Assembly (NCBI GenBank): GCA_017558175.1
Contig: JAFYWH010000065.1
Coordinates: 1-38,887 of the forward strand
Direction of reading: 5' to 3'
Source: Bacteroidaceae bacterium
GTDB taxonomy: Bacteria > Bacteroidota > Bacteroidia > Bacteroidales > Bacteroidaceae
Length of the DNA: 38,887 bases
Of the stretch, positions 24,180-31,859 are shown one piece after another; the stretch's first letter is position 1; every line of letters starts with the position of its first letter. The position numbers and the translations under genes were made by a program. The notes under the pieces are model-generated. The model was not told the origin of the DNA. It saw only the letters and a list, made by a program, of their open reading frames with translations, and searched no databases.

Positions 24180-24257
24180 AAACGCCCTGACGTTTTGAAG
24201 CAAACGCCTAAGCGTTTTAAGTGAAACGCCAAGGCGTTTTTATTTTTTGCCTCGGCG
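24180..24257. repeat. 22-bp-period triple palindrome, copy C (with degenerate fourth unit)
   Basis: Units begin at 24180, 24202 and 24224, exactly 22 bp apart, with a degenerate fourth unit TTTGCCTCGGCG at 24246, again in register. Copy A has the same fourth unit (TTTGCCTTGGCG) at the same phase. The copy lies 26 bp after the tricorn terminator and before the ybeY promoter, so it is not needed for termination. Confidence 0.85.
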
Positions 24258-24304
24258 TAATCAGAAAAGCCAAGCATTCATCCCATCATTCTGCTTATTT
24301 TAAT

Positions 24305-24312
24305 TACATTTG
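24305..24312 (+). promoter_or_regulatory. -7 box of ybeY (TACATTTG)
   Basis: TACATTTG lies 27 bp before the ATG at 24340. It overlaps the TTG at 24310 that would give a longer frame, which supports the later start. Confidence 0.65.
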
Positions 24313-24339
24313 CAAAAAGAACATTTGAACCATAAAATT

Positions 24340-24756
24340 ATGATTACTTATCAAACAGAGGACATCACGATGCCTCAAATAAAGAAACGTGAGACCACCG
24401 AATGGGTGAAACAAGTAGCAGCCAGCTACGGCAAGAAAGTGGGCGAAATAGCCTATATCTTCTGCTCCGATGAAAAGATTCTGGAAGTGAACCGCCAATA
24501 TCTGGAGCACGACTATTATACAGATATCATTACATTCGACTACACTGAAGGAAACCGCATCGGTGGCGACCTCTTCATCAGCCTTGATACCGTTCGTACC
24601 AATGCCGAGCAATTCAACCAACCATACGAACGCGAATTGCACCGTGTCATCATCCATGGCATCTTGCACCTTTGTGGCATCAACGACAAGGGCCCAGGCG
24701 AACGAGAAATCATGGAAGCCGAAGAGAACAAGGCCTTAGCCCTCATCAACCTTTAA
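24340..24756 (+). CDS. ybeY: Endoribonuclease YbeY (rRNA maturation)
   Basis: A 138-residue zinc-dependent endoribonuclease acting in 16S rRNA 3'-end maturation and ribosome quality control. The signature H-G-x-L-H-L-x-G-x-x-D (IIHGILHLCGINDKG) supplies the metal-binding histidines. The segment YYTDIITFDY matches the family's D-V-L-S-F region. Length is typical. I chose ATG 24340 because the alternative TTG lies in the promoter. A phosphatase-family lipoprotein gene starts 12 bp downstream, indicating co-transcription. Confidence 0.95.
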   Translation: MITYQTEDITMPQIKKRETTEWVKQVAASYGKKVGEIAYIFCSDEKILEVNRQYLEHDYYTDIITFDYTEGNRIGGDLFISLDTVRTNAEQFNQPYERELHRVIIHGILHLCGINDKGPGEREIMEAEENKALALINL

Positions 24757-24768
24757 ACGCCCACAAAA

Positions 24769-25686
24769 ATGAGAAAACTGAACGTATGGGCCATGATGCT
24801 GATTGCCGTATTTGCCTTCGCATCTTGTGGCCAAAATCCGAATGGAAAGAAGAAACAGATAGCAGAGCATGTCATCTACATCGGCCTCGACGGATGGGGC
24901 TCGTATAGCGTTGAGAAAGCCGATATGCCAAATGTAAAGGCATTGATGGCCGAAGGATGCTACACCTTGGAAAAACGTGCCGTACTCCCCTCGTCGAGCG
25001 GAGTAAACTGGGCTTCCATGTTCATGGGATCATGTCCGGAATTGCACGGATACACCACTTGGGATTCTTCCCAGCATGAGATTCCAGAAAGAGTAATCCT
25101 CAAGAACAACATCTTCCCTACCATGTTCCAACTCCTGAGAGATGCCCAACCGGAAGCCGAAATCGGTTGCCTCTACGAATGGAGCGGCATCAAGTATGTA
25201 GTGGATACGCTCTCAACCAACTATCATGCACAGACCCCGAAAGGCAAGGAATACACAGACGAATTATGCAAGATGTCGGTGCAATATATCAAGGAAAAGA
25301 AGCCGGTTTTAGGCGCTTTCATCTTCGATAATCCGGATCATGTAGGTCATGCCGACGGACACGATACTCCTGCTTATTACGCCAACTTAACCGAGCTGGA
25401 TAGCTATGTAGGAGAAATCGTCCAAGCAACCAAAGATGCGGGCATCTATGAAAATTGCATCTTCATTGTTACTTCCGATCATGGTGGCATCAATCGCGGA
25501 CATGGCGGAAAGACCTTGGAAGAAATCAACACTCCGTTCATCATCGCGGGCAAGGGAATCAAGAAAGGAGGCGAGTTTCAGGAAAGCATGATGCAGTTCG
25601 ACTGCGCTCCTACTGTTCTCCACATCTTCGGTTTGGAAGGTCCTCAAGTATGGACCGGACGAGCCATGACTCAAGTCTTTGAGTAA
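24769..25686 (+). CDS. Lipoprotein of the alkaline phosphatase/phosphodiesterase superfamily
   Basis: A 305-residue predicted lipoprotein with lipobox FASC and Cys20. The core matches type I phosphodiesterase/nucleotide pyrophosphatase enzymes: VIYIGLDGWG holds the first metal Asp, PSSSGVNWASMFMG the nucleophile region, DNPDHVGH, SDHGG and HGGKT the remaining metal ligands. These enzymes cleave phosphodiesters or phosphomonoesters at two metal ions, usually Zn. The nucleophile is probably a Ser in PSSSGVN. The substrate cannot be told. It is placed 12 bp after ybeY and followed by a large hairpin, so it reads as the last gene of a two-gene unit that interrupts an otherwise housekeeping run. 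Confidence 0.87.
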   Translation: MRKLNVWAMMLIAVFAFASCGQNPNGKKKQIAEHVIYIGLDGWGSYSVEKADMPNVKALMAEGCYTLEKRAVLPSSSGVNWASMFMGSCPELHGYTTWDSSQHEIPERVILKNNIFPTMFQLLRDAQPEAEIGCLYEWSGIKYVVDTLSTNYHAQTPKGKEYTDELCKMSVQYIKEKKPVLGAFIFDNPDHVGHADGHDTPAYYANLTELDSYVGEIVQATKDAGIYENCIFIVTSDHGGINRGHGGKTLEEINTPFIIAGKGIKKGGEFQESMMQFDCAPTVLHIFGLEGPQVWTGRAMTQVFE

Positions 25687-25714
25687 TTCATTTGAAACAT
25701 CCTGTTGGTTTAAT

Positions 25715-25774
25715 AAAAGATAACCGGCTTTCTTGAAAAGATAGATTTCTTTTTATGAAAGCCGGTTATCTTTT
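25715..25774. terminator. 18-bp perfect stem, bidirectional terminator
   Basis: AAAAGATAACCGGCTTTC (25715-25732) is the exact reverse complement of GAAAGCCGGTTATCTTTT (25757-25774), enclosing 24 nt. It ends in T-runs on both strands. It terminates the phosphatase gene and abuts the mnmG -7 box at 25777. Confidence 0.85.
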
Positions 25775-25776
25775 CG

Positions 25777-25784
25777 TATTTTTG
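25777..25784 (+). promoter_or_regulatory. -7 box of mnmG (TATTTTTG)
   Basis: TATTTTTG lies 26 bp before the mnmG ATG. Its -33 region is inside the right arm of the 18-bp stem. Confidence 0.65.
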
Positions 25785-25809
25785 CACTCAATAATAAAGA
25801 ATAGAATCA

Positions 25810-27681
25810 ATGGATTTTAAGTACGACGTAATTGTAATAGGTGCCGGACATGCCGGTTGCGAAGCAGCCGCAGCGGCAGCCAATTTAGGCTCGAAGACTT
25901 GTCTCATCACCATGGACATGAACAAGATTGGACAGATGAGCTGTAACCCGGCCGTAGGTGGTATTGCCAAAGGACAAATCGTAAGAGAGATTGATGCGCT
26001 TGGCGGATACATGGGATTAGTAACCGACCGCACAGCCATCCAGTTCCGTATGCTCAACCGTTCGAAAGGTCCTGCCATGTGGAGTCCTCGTGCACAATGC
26101 GACCGAGGCAAGTTCATCTGGGCTTGGCGCGAGATATTGGAGAACATTCCTAACTTGCACATTTGGCAAGATACGGTAGACGAACTTTTGGTAGAAAATG
26201 GCGAAGTCACCGGTGTTTCTACATGCTGGGGAGTTACCTTCCAAGCGAAATGTGTAATCCTGACTGCAGGTACATTCTTGAATGGATTGATGCATGTAGG
26301 CAAGAAAATGCTGGCTGGCGGACGATGTGCCGAACCTGCTTCTTACCACTTGACCGAATCCATCACTCGCCACGGCATAACTTCCGACCGCATGAAGACC
26401 GGAACTCCGGTTCGTATCGATGCCAGAAGCGTACACTTCGACCAAATGGAAACACAAGATGGTGAAAACGATTTCCACCGTTTCTCGTTCATCAGCGAGC
26501 CACGCAAGCTAAAACAATTGCAATGCTGGACCTGCTTTACCAACGAAGCTACGCATGAAATCCTTCGCAACGGATTGTCGGATTCGCCCCTTTACAACGG
26601 ACAAATTCAAAGTATCGGCCCTCGTTATTGCCCAAGTATCGAAACCAAAATCGTGACCTTCCCGGACAAGACACAACACCAGTTGTTCCTCGAACCAGAA
26701 GGTGAAAGCACCAACGAACTTTACTTGAACGGTTTCTCTTCATCGCTCCCGATGGATATTCAGATTGCAGCATTGAAGCAGATTCCAGCCTTCAAGGATT
26801 TGGTGATTTATCGTCCAGGATATGCCATCGAGTACGATTACTTCGATCCTACCCAATTGAAGCATACGCTCGAGACAAAGGCTATCAAGAACCTTTTCAT
26901 GGCTGGTCAAGTAAACGGAACCACCGGTTACGAAGAAGCAGGCGGACAAGGCATCATTGCGGGCATCAACGCGCACATCAATTGCCATGGTGGTGAACCA
27001 TTCGTATTGGGACGCGACGAAGCTTATATCGGCGTTCTCATCGATGATTTGGTGACTAAGGGAGTAGATGAACCTTATCGTATGTTTACTTCAAGAGCAG
27101 AGTACCGAATCCTTCTCCGCCAAGACGATGCCGATATGCGATTGACCGAACGCGCTTACAAGATTGGCTTGGTAAAACAAGACCGCTACGACATGCTTTG
27201 TAGCAAACGTGAAGCCGTGAATAGTATCATTGATTTCGCCAAGAAGTTCTCCATCAAAGCAGCCTTAATCAACGATGCATTGGTGAAATTAGGAACCGCT
27301 CCCCTTTCGCATGGTTGCAAGTTGATCGATTTGATTATCCGTCCGCAAATCACCATCGAAAGCATTGCCGAATACATTCCAGCATTCAAGGCTATGCTCG
27401 ACAAGATTACCGACCGCAAGGAAGAAATCATCGAAGCTGCCGAAGTGCTCATCAAGTATCAAGGCTATATCGATCGCGAACGAATGATTGCCGATAAGAT
27501 CCATCGTCTGGAAGCGATTCGTATCAAAGGCCGATTCGACTACAACTCGTTGAACTCGCTTTCTACAGAAGCTCGCCAAAAGCTTATCAAGATCGATCCG
27601 GAAACATTGGCTCAAGCCAGTCGCATTCCAGGTATCTCACCAAGCGATATAAACGTCTTGCTCGTGCTTTTGGGCAGATAA
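25810..27681 (+). CDS. mnmG: tRNA uridine-5-carboxymethylaminomethyl modification enzyme MnmG (GidA)
   Basis: A 623-residue FAD protein that, with MnmE, installs the cmnm5 group at U34 of certain tRNAs. The Rossmann FAD motif GAGHAG (11-16), CNPAVGGIAKGQIVREIDALGG and GRCAEP are characteristic of MnmG, as is the C-terminal helical region ending IPGISPSDINVLLVLLGR. Length is as expected (about 620-630). It heads a compact plus-strand run with apt and uvrC. A 16-bp sequence matching parS lies 10 bp beyond its stop codon. Confidence 0.97.
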   Translation: MDFKYDVIVIGAGHAGCEAAAAAANLGSKTCLITMDMNKIGQMSCNPAVGGIAKGQIVREIDALGGYMGLVTDRTAIQFRMLNRSKGPAMWSPRAQCDRGKFIWAWREILENIPNLHIWQDTVDELLVENGEVTGVSTCWGVTFQAKCVILTAGTFLNGLMHVGKKMLAGGRCAEPASYHLTESITRHGITSDRMKTGTPVRIDARSVHFDQMETQDGENDFHRFSFISEPRKLKQLQCWTCFTNEATHEILRNGLSDSPLYNGQIQSIGPRYCPSIETKIVTFPDKTQHQLFLEPEGESTNELYLNGFSSSLPMDIQIAALKQIPAFKDLVIYRPGYAIEYDYFDPTQLKHTLETKAIKNLFMAGQVNGTTGYEEAGGQGIIAGINAHINCHGGEPFVLGRDEAYIGVLIDDLVTKGVDEPYRMFTSRAEYRILLRQDDADMRLTERAYKIGLVKQDRYDMLCSKREAVNSIIDFAKKFSIKAALINDALVKLGTAPLSHGCKLIDLIIRPQITIESIAEYIPAFKAMLDKITDRKEEIIEAAEVLIKYQGYIDRERMIADKIHRLEAIRIKGRFDYNSLNSLSTEARQKLIKIDPETLAQASRIPGISPSDINVLLVLLGR

Positions 27682-27690
27682 AACGAACAA

Positions 27691-27706
27691 TGTTCCACGT
27701 GAAACA
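27691..27706. other. parS-like site (ParB-binding palindrome)
   Basis: TGTTCCACGTGAAACA matches the widely conserved ParB site TGTTnCACGTGAAACA at every fixed position. It lies in the 59-bp gap between mnmG and apt. parS sites cluster near the replication origin in many bacteria, often close to gidA. No parA or parB gene is in this window. Confidence 0.85.
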
Positions 27707-27740
27707 AACAATTTAATGCTTTAACTATAAATCATTGGTT

Positions 27741-28265
27741 ATGAACAAAGAACTGCTTTTAGCTAATTTAAGAACTATTCCAGATTTTCCTATTCCTGGC
27801 ATCTTGTTCTATGATGTTACAACCTTATTCAAAAGTGCAGAATGTCTGCAAGAGCTATTGGATACACTATATGAACAATACAGGGATAGAGGGATTACCA
27901 AAGTAGTGGGTATTGAATCCAGAGGGTTTATCTTAGGCGCTGCCCTAGCCGCTCGTTTGGGAGTAGGATTCGTTATGGCAAGAAAGCCAGGAAAGCTTCC
28001 TGCGGAAACCATCGAAGAAACCTATGCCAAGGAATATGGAACAGACTGTATACAAATACACAAGGATGCCATCGATGAAAACGATGTAGTTTTAATTCAT
28101 GACGACTTGTTGGCTACAGGAGGTACAATGGCTGCATCCTATCGCTTGGTTCAAAAATGTACACCAAAGAAAACATTCATCAACTTCATCATCGAATTGG
28201 ATGGATTGAACGGAAGAAACGCTTTCCCTGAAGGTGTAGAAATAGATACATTACTGAAACTATAA
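27741..28265 (+). CDS. apt: Adenine phosphoribosyltransferase
   Basis: A 174-residue cytoplasmic salvage enzyme converting adenine and PRPP to AMP. The PRPP-binding loop is VVLIHDDLLATGGTM, and GIESRGFILGAALA is the other conserved core of Apt. Length is typical. ATG 27741 is preferred to a TTG two codons upstream. It begins 59 bp after mnmG, past the parS-like site, and uvrC follows after 7 bp, so apt and uvrC are surely one transcript. Confidence 0.96.
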   Translation: MNKELLLANLRTIPDFPIPGILFYDVTTLFKSAECLQELLDTLYEQYRDRGITKVVGIESRGFILGAALAARLGVGFVMARKPGKLPAETIEETYAKEYGTDCIQIHKDAIDENDVVLIHDDLLATGGTMAASYRLVQKCTPKKTFINFIIELDGLNGRNAFPEGVEIDTLLKL

Positions 28266-28272
28266 AAGCCCC

Positions 28273-30093
28273 ATGAAACAGGAAGAGATTAACACCTGCG
28301 ACTATCTTAAAGGTATCGTACAGAACTTACCGGAAAGCCCCGGTATTTACCAATACCTGAATTCCGAAGGTACGATTATCTACGTTGGAAAGGCGAAAAA
28401 CCTTAAACGAAGAGTCTCTTCCTATTTCAATCGGGAACACCCGAACGGGAAGACAAGATTACTTGTTAGCAAAATAGCAGATATCCGATATATCGTGGTG
28501 AAATCGGAGGAAGATGCTCTTTTGTTAGAAAACAACCTCATCAAGAAATACAAGCCACGATACAATGTCTTGCTGAAAGATGACAAGACATATCCATCCA
28601 TTTGCGTCAGCAACGAATACTTTCCTCGTGTATTCAAAACACGCAATATTATCCGAAACGGCTCTTCATATTATGGCCCATACAGCCATATTCCATCGAT
28701 GAATGCGTTGCTTGAACTCATCAAGAAGCTTTATCCATTACGCACCTGCCATCACGCATTGACCCCAGAAAGCATCCGTAATGGCAAGTTTGCTGTATGT
28801 TTGGAATACCACATCAAGAATTGTAAAGGCCCTTGCATAGGAAAACAAACACACGAAAGTTATCTGCGAGATATCGATGAAATCAAACAAATACTGAAAG
28901 GAGATACTCAAATAGTGTGCGACTTATTGATGGACGAAATGAAGGCATTAGCCATGGACATGAAGTTCGAGGAAGCACAGGCCATCAAGGAAAAGTACGA
29001 ATTAATCGAAAGTTATCGTTCAAAGAGCGAAGTAGTAAATAGAATCATCCATAATGTCGATGTATTCTCTATCGAGATGGACGAGAATTCTGCTTACATC
29101 AACTATCTACATATTACCAACGGTTGCATCAACCAAGCGTTTACTTTCGAATATAAGAAGCGTTTGAACGAAAGCAAGGAAGAGTTACTGCAACTTGGCA
29201 TCGTGGAAATGCGAGAGCGCTATCAAAGCAAATCCCGCGAAATCATCGTACCTTTTGAGTTGGATATGGAATTGAACAACGTAACATTTACCATTCCTCA
29301 GAGAGGCGAAAAGAAGCATCTGCTGGAGCTTTCCATCATGAATGTAAAGCAATATAAGGTAGACCGTTTGAAACAAGCGGACAAGCTTAATCCCGAACAG
29401 AAAAAAACTCGTATTCTAAAAGAGATACAAGAACAACTACATTTACCAAAAATCCCCGTACACATCGAATGTTTCGATAACTCAAACATTCAAGGATCGG
29501 ATGCCGTTGCAGCATGCGTAGTCTTCAAGATGGGCAAACCAAGCAAGAAGGACTACCGAAAATTCAACATCAAGACGGTTATTGGTCCTGATGATTATGC
29601 TTCGATGAAAGAGGTCGTGAGAAGACGATATTCAAGAGCCATCGAAGAAGGGTCTCCCCTACCCGACCTCATCATAACCGACGGTGGAAAGGGACAAATG
29701 GAAGTGGTACGAGAAGTCATAGAAGACGAACTTCATCTGAACATTCCTATTGCCGGATTGGCCAAGGACAACAAGCATCGAACCTCAGAACTTTTGTATG
29801 GATTTCCACCGGCAAGCATCGGTGTAAAGCAGAACACTCCTCTTTTCCATCTGCTGGAAAACATTCAGGACGAAGTGCACAGATTCGCCATTACTTTCCA
29901 TCGAGACAAGCGAAGCAAAAGCCAAACGGCATCTGTTTTAGACGATATAAGTGGCATTGGAGAAAAGAGGAAGACAGCCCTACTGAAGGCCTTTAAAAGC
30001 GTTTCACGCATCCAGAAAGCCTCTTTAGAAGAGATTGCAGAAGTTGTAGGCATGTCTGCTGCTAAAAATATCAAAGAAAAGCTGAAACAATAA
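28273..30093 (+). CDS. uvrC: UvrABC excinuclease subunit C
   Basis: A 606-residue nucleotide-excision repair nuclease that makes both incisions around a lesion marked by UvrAB. The GIY-YIG domain has GIY (24-26) and YVG (37-39); a UvrB-binding UVR motif lies near MKFEEAQAIKEKYELI (about 235-250); the RNase H-like second nuclease has FDNSNIQGSDAVAACVVF and IITDGGKGQ; a helix-hairpin-helix pair (GIGEKRKTALLKAF) closes the protein. All catalytic regions look intact. Confidence 0.97.
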   Translation: MKQEEINTCDYLKGIVQNLPESPGIYQYLNSEGTIIYVGKAKNLKRRVSSYFNREHPNGKTRLLVSKIADIRYIVVKSEEDALLLENNLIKKYKPRYNVLLKDDKTYPSICVSNEYFPRVFKTRNIIRNGSSYYGPYSHIPSMNALLELIKKLYPLRTCHHALTPESIRNGKFAVCLEYHIKNCKGPCIGKQTHESYLRDIDEIKQILKGDTQIVCDLLMDEMKALAMDMKFEEAQAIKEKYELIESYRSKSEVVNRIIHNVDVFSIEMDENSAYINYLHITNGCINQAFTFEYKKRLNESKEELLQLGIVEMRERYQSKSREIIVPFELDMELNNVTFTIPQRGEKKHLLELSIMNVKQYKVDRLKQADKLNPEQKKTRILKEIQEQLHLPKIPVHIECFDNSNIQGSDAVAACVVFKMGKPSKKDYRKFNIKTVIGPDDYASMKEVVRRRYSRAIEEGSPLPDLIITDGGKGQMEVVREVIEDELHLNIPIAGLAKDNKHRTSELLYGFPPASIGVKQNTPLFHLLENIQDEVHRFAITFHRDKRSKSQTASVLDDISGIGEKRKTALLKAFKSVSRIQKASLEEIAEVVGMSAAKNIKEKLKQ

Positions 30094-30104
30094 GGGATAT
30101 TTCC

Positions 30105-30112
30105 TAACTTTG
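30105..30112 (+). promoter_or_regulatory. -7 box (TAACTTTG) immediately before dtd
   Basis: TAACTTTG matches the -7 consensus and ends 8 bp before the dtd ATG at 30121. A transcript started here would have a leader of only a few bases. No TTG was found at the right spacing, so the box may be fortuitous. Confidence 0.45.
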
Positions 30113-30120
30113 TTCCCATT

Positions 30121-30573
30121 ATGAGAATAGTAATCCAACGAGTAAGTCACGCCTCTGTAACCATAGACGGCGTATGCAAGTCATCCATCAAGGAGGGCTT
30201 CATGATATTGGTCGGCATAGAAAATGCTGACACCCAAGAAGACGCAGATTGGCTCTGCAAAAAGATCGTCAACCTTAGAGTTTTCGACGATGAAAATGGA
30301 GTGATGAACAAGTCCATTTTGGACATCAATGGAGAGATTTTGCTTGTAAGCCAGTTTACCCTTCATGCATCATACAAGAAAGGCAACCGCCCTTCTTACA
30401 TCTATGCAGCCAAGCCTGACATTGCCATACCACTCTACGAATACTTCTGCCAAGCGCTTACAACAGCATTAGGCAAAGAAATCGGCACTGGCGAATTTGG
30501 AGCAGACATGAAAGTAGAACTGCTGAATAATGGTCCTGTTACCATTTGTATGGACACTAAAAACAAGGAATAA
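30121..30573 (+). CDS. dtd: D-aminoacyl-tRNA deacylase
   Basis: A 150-residue enzyme that removes mischarged D-amino acids (and glycine from tRNA-Ala) from tRNA. The two signature motifs are present, SQFTLHA and NNGPVTI, the latter holding the cross-subunit Gly-cisPro of the active site. It opens MRIVIQRVSHASV, typical of Dtd. It lies 27 bp after uvrC and 2 bp before the MazG-like gene. It can be read through from uvrC or started from the box at 30105. Confidence 0.96.
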   Translation: MRIVIQRVSHASVTIDGVCKSSIKEGFMILVGIENADTQEDADWLCKKIVNLRVFDDENGVMNKSILDINGEILLVSQFTLHASYKKGNRPSYIYAAKPDIAIPLYEYFCQALTTALGKEIGTGEFGADMKVELLNNGPVTICMDTKNKE

Positions 30574-30575
30574 AA

Positions 30576-30896
30576 ATGACTCTGGAAGAAGCTCAAAAAC
30601 AAGTTGACCATTGGATTAAAACCTATGGAGTACGCTACTTCAGCGAACTGACCAACATGGCAGTACTGACCGAAGAAGTCGGTGAATTGGCCAGAATCAT
30701 GGCTCGAACCTATGGTGACCAATCCTTCAAGGAAGGCGAAAAGCACGATTTATCCGATGAAATGGCCGATGTATTATGGGTGCTTATCTGCCTGGCCAAC
30801 CAAACGGGTGTAGACTTGACAGAAGCCTTTCAGCGCAACCTTGAAAAGAAAACCAACCGAGACAAAGACAGACATAAGAATAATCCTAAATTGTAA
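30576..30896 (+). CDS. MazG-like nucleotide pyrophosphohydrolase
   Basis: A 106-residue all-alpha NTP pyrophosphatase domain protein. The metal-binding E-E-x-x-E motif appears in TEEVGELARIM and the D-E-x-x-D part in LSDEMADVLWVL. Such proteins hydrolyse abnormal or excess (d)NTPs to NMP and pyrophosphate. It is a single-domain MazG-like protein, far shorter than two-domain MazG. It starts 2 bp after dtd and is followed by deoC after 6 bp, so all three are one operon. The exact nucleotide is unknown. Confidence 0.9.
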   Translation: MTLEEAQKQVDHWIKTYGVRYFSELTNMAVLTEEVGELARIMARTYGDQSFKEGEKHDLSDEMADVLWVLICLANQTGVDLTEAFQRNLEKKTNRDKDRHKNNPKL

Positions 30897-30902
30897 CGAT
30901 AT

Positions 30903-31808
30903 ATGGAACAATATCACGAAGAAGTACAAAGCAAATATGCACTTGCACTCAGCAAGTACAACACCCATTTGCATGACGATGAAGTACAAGCCAAAGTAGA
31001 CCTTCTCATCAAGAAACACCTCGATGAAAACAATAATTTGGAAGTAAAGAAACAACTCTTCCATTGCATTGATTTGACTACTTTGAAGTGTACAGACTCT
31101 GAAGAAAGCGTCATGAAGTTCACTCAGAAAGTCAATGATTTTGTTGATAAATATCCTGATTTGGACAACGTGGCAGCTATCTATGTATATCCTAACATGG
31201 CAGAAATCGTCGATGATACATTGGAAGCTGATGATGTAAAAATTGCTTGCGTTGCCGGTGGTTTCCCTTCTTCGCAAACCTTCATGGAAATTAAAGTGGC
31301 AGAAACTGCTATGGCTATCCATACAGGTGCAGAAGAGATTGATATCGTAATGCCAGTAGGTAAATTCCTTTGCGGAGACTTCGAAGGAATGTGCGATGAA
31401 ATCAGCGAATTAAAAGAGGTTTGTGGCGAAAAACCATTGAAAGTTATTTTGGAAACAGGTGCTTTAATGACCGCTTCAAACATCAAGAAAGCAGCTATTT
31501 TGGCTATGTATGCTGGTGCAGATTTCATCAAGACATCAACAGGAAAAGAAGCCATCTCTGCTACTCCAGAAGCAGCATTAGTTATGTGCGAAGCTATCAG
31601 AGAATACTATAAGGAAACAGGCCGCAAGGTAGGTTTTAAAGCCGCAGGAGGCATTGATTCAGTAGCTAAGGCTTTGGCCTATTACACCATTGTAAAAGAA
31701 GTATTGGGCGAAGAATGGTTGAACAATGACTTGTTCCGTATCGGTGCAAGCAAATTGGCTAATCAATTGTTATTCGATATTACTGGCGAAGAAAAGAAGT
31801 TCTTTTAA
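30903..31808 (+). CDS. deoC: Deoxyribose-phosphate aldolase
   Basis: A 301-residue TIM-barrel aldolase that splits 2-deoxyribose 5-phosphate to acetaldehyde and glyceraldehyde 3-phosphate in deoxynucleoside catabolism. The Schiff-base lysine is K210 in ADFIKTSTGK, with the second Lys in VGFKAAGGI. It has about 50 extra N-terminal residues compared with the short bacterial form. It ends the operon and is followed by a strong terminator. Confidence 0.96.
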   Translation: MEQYHEEVQSKYALALSKYNTHLHDDEVQAKVDLLIKKHLDENNNLEVKKQLFHCIDLTTLKCTDSEESVMKFTQKVNDFVDKYPDLDNVAAIYVYPNMAEIVDDTLEADDVKIACVAGGFPSSQTFMEIKVAETAMAIHTGAEEIDIVMPVGKFLCGDFEGMCDEISELKEVCGEKPLKVILETGALMTASNIKKAAILAMYAGADFIKTSTGKEAISATPEAALVMCEAIREYYKETGRKVGFKAAGGIDSVAKALAYYTIVKEVLGEEWLNNDLFRIGASKLANQLLFDITGEEKKFF

Positions 31809-31823
31809 GGTATAATAAACAAG

Positions 31824-31859
31824 AAGTCCCGCTAACCATTCGTTGCGGGACTTTTTTTA
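31824..31859 (+). terminator. Terminator of deoC operon
   Basis: AAGTCCCGC (31824-31832) pairs with GCGGGACTT (31845-31853) and is followed by a T-run. Its end touches the 3' end of the convergent polyprenyl synthase gene, for which it may also act. Confidence 0.9.

Noticed and set aside
24310..24339. Upstream TTG start for ybeY
   Set aside because: It overlaps the TACATTTG -7 box. The normal YbeY length is obtained from ATG 24340.
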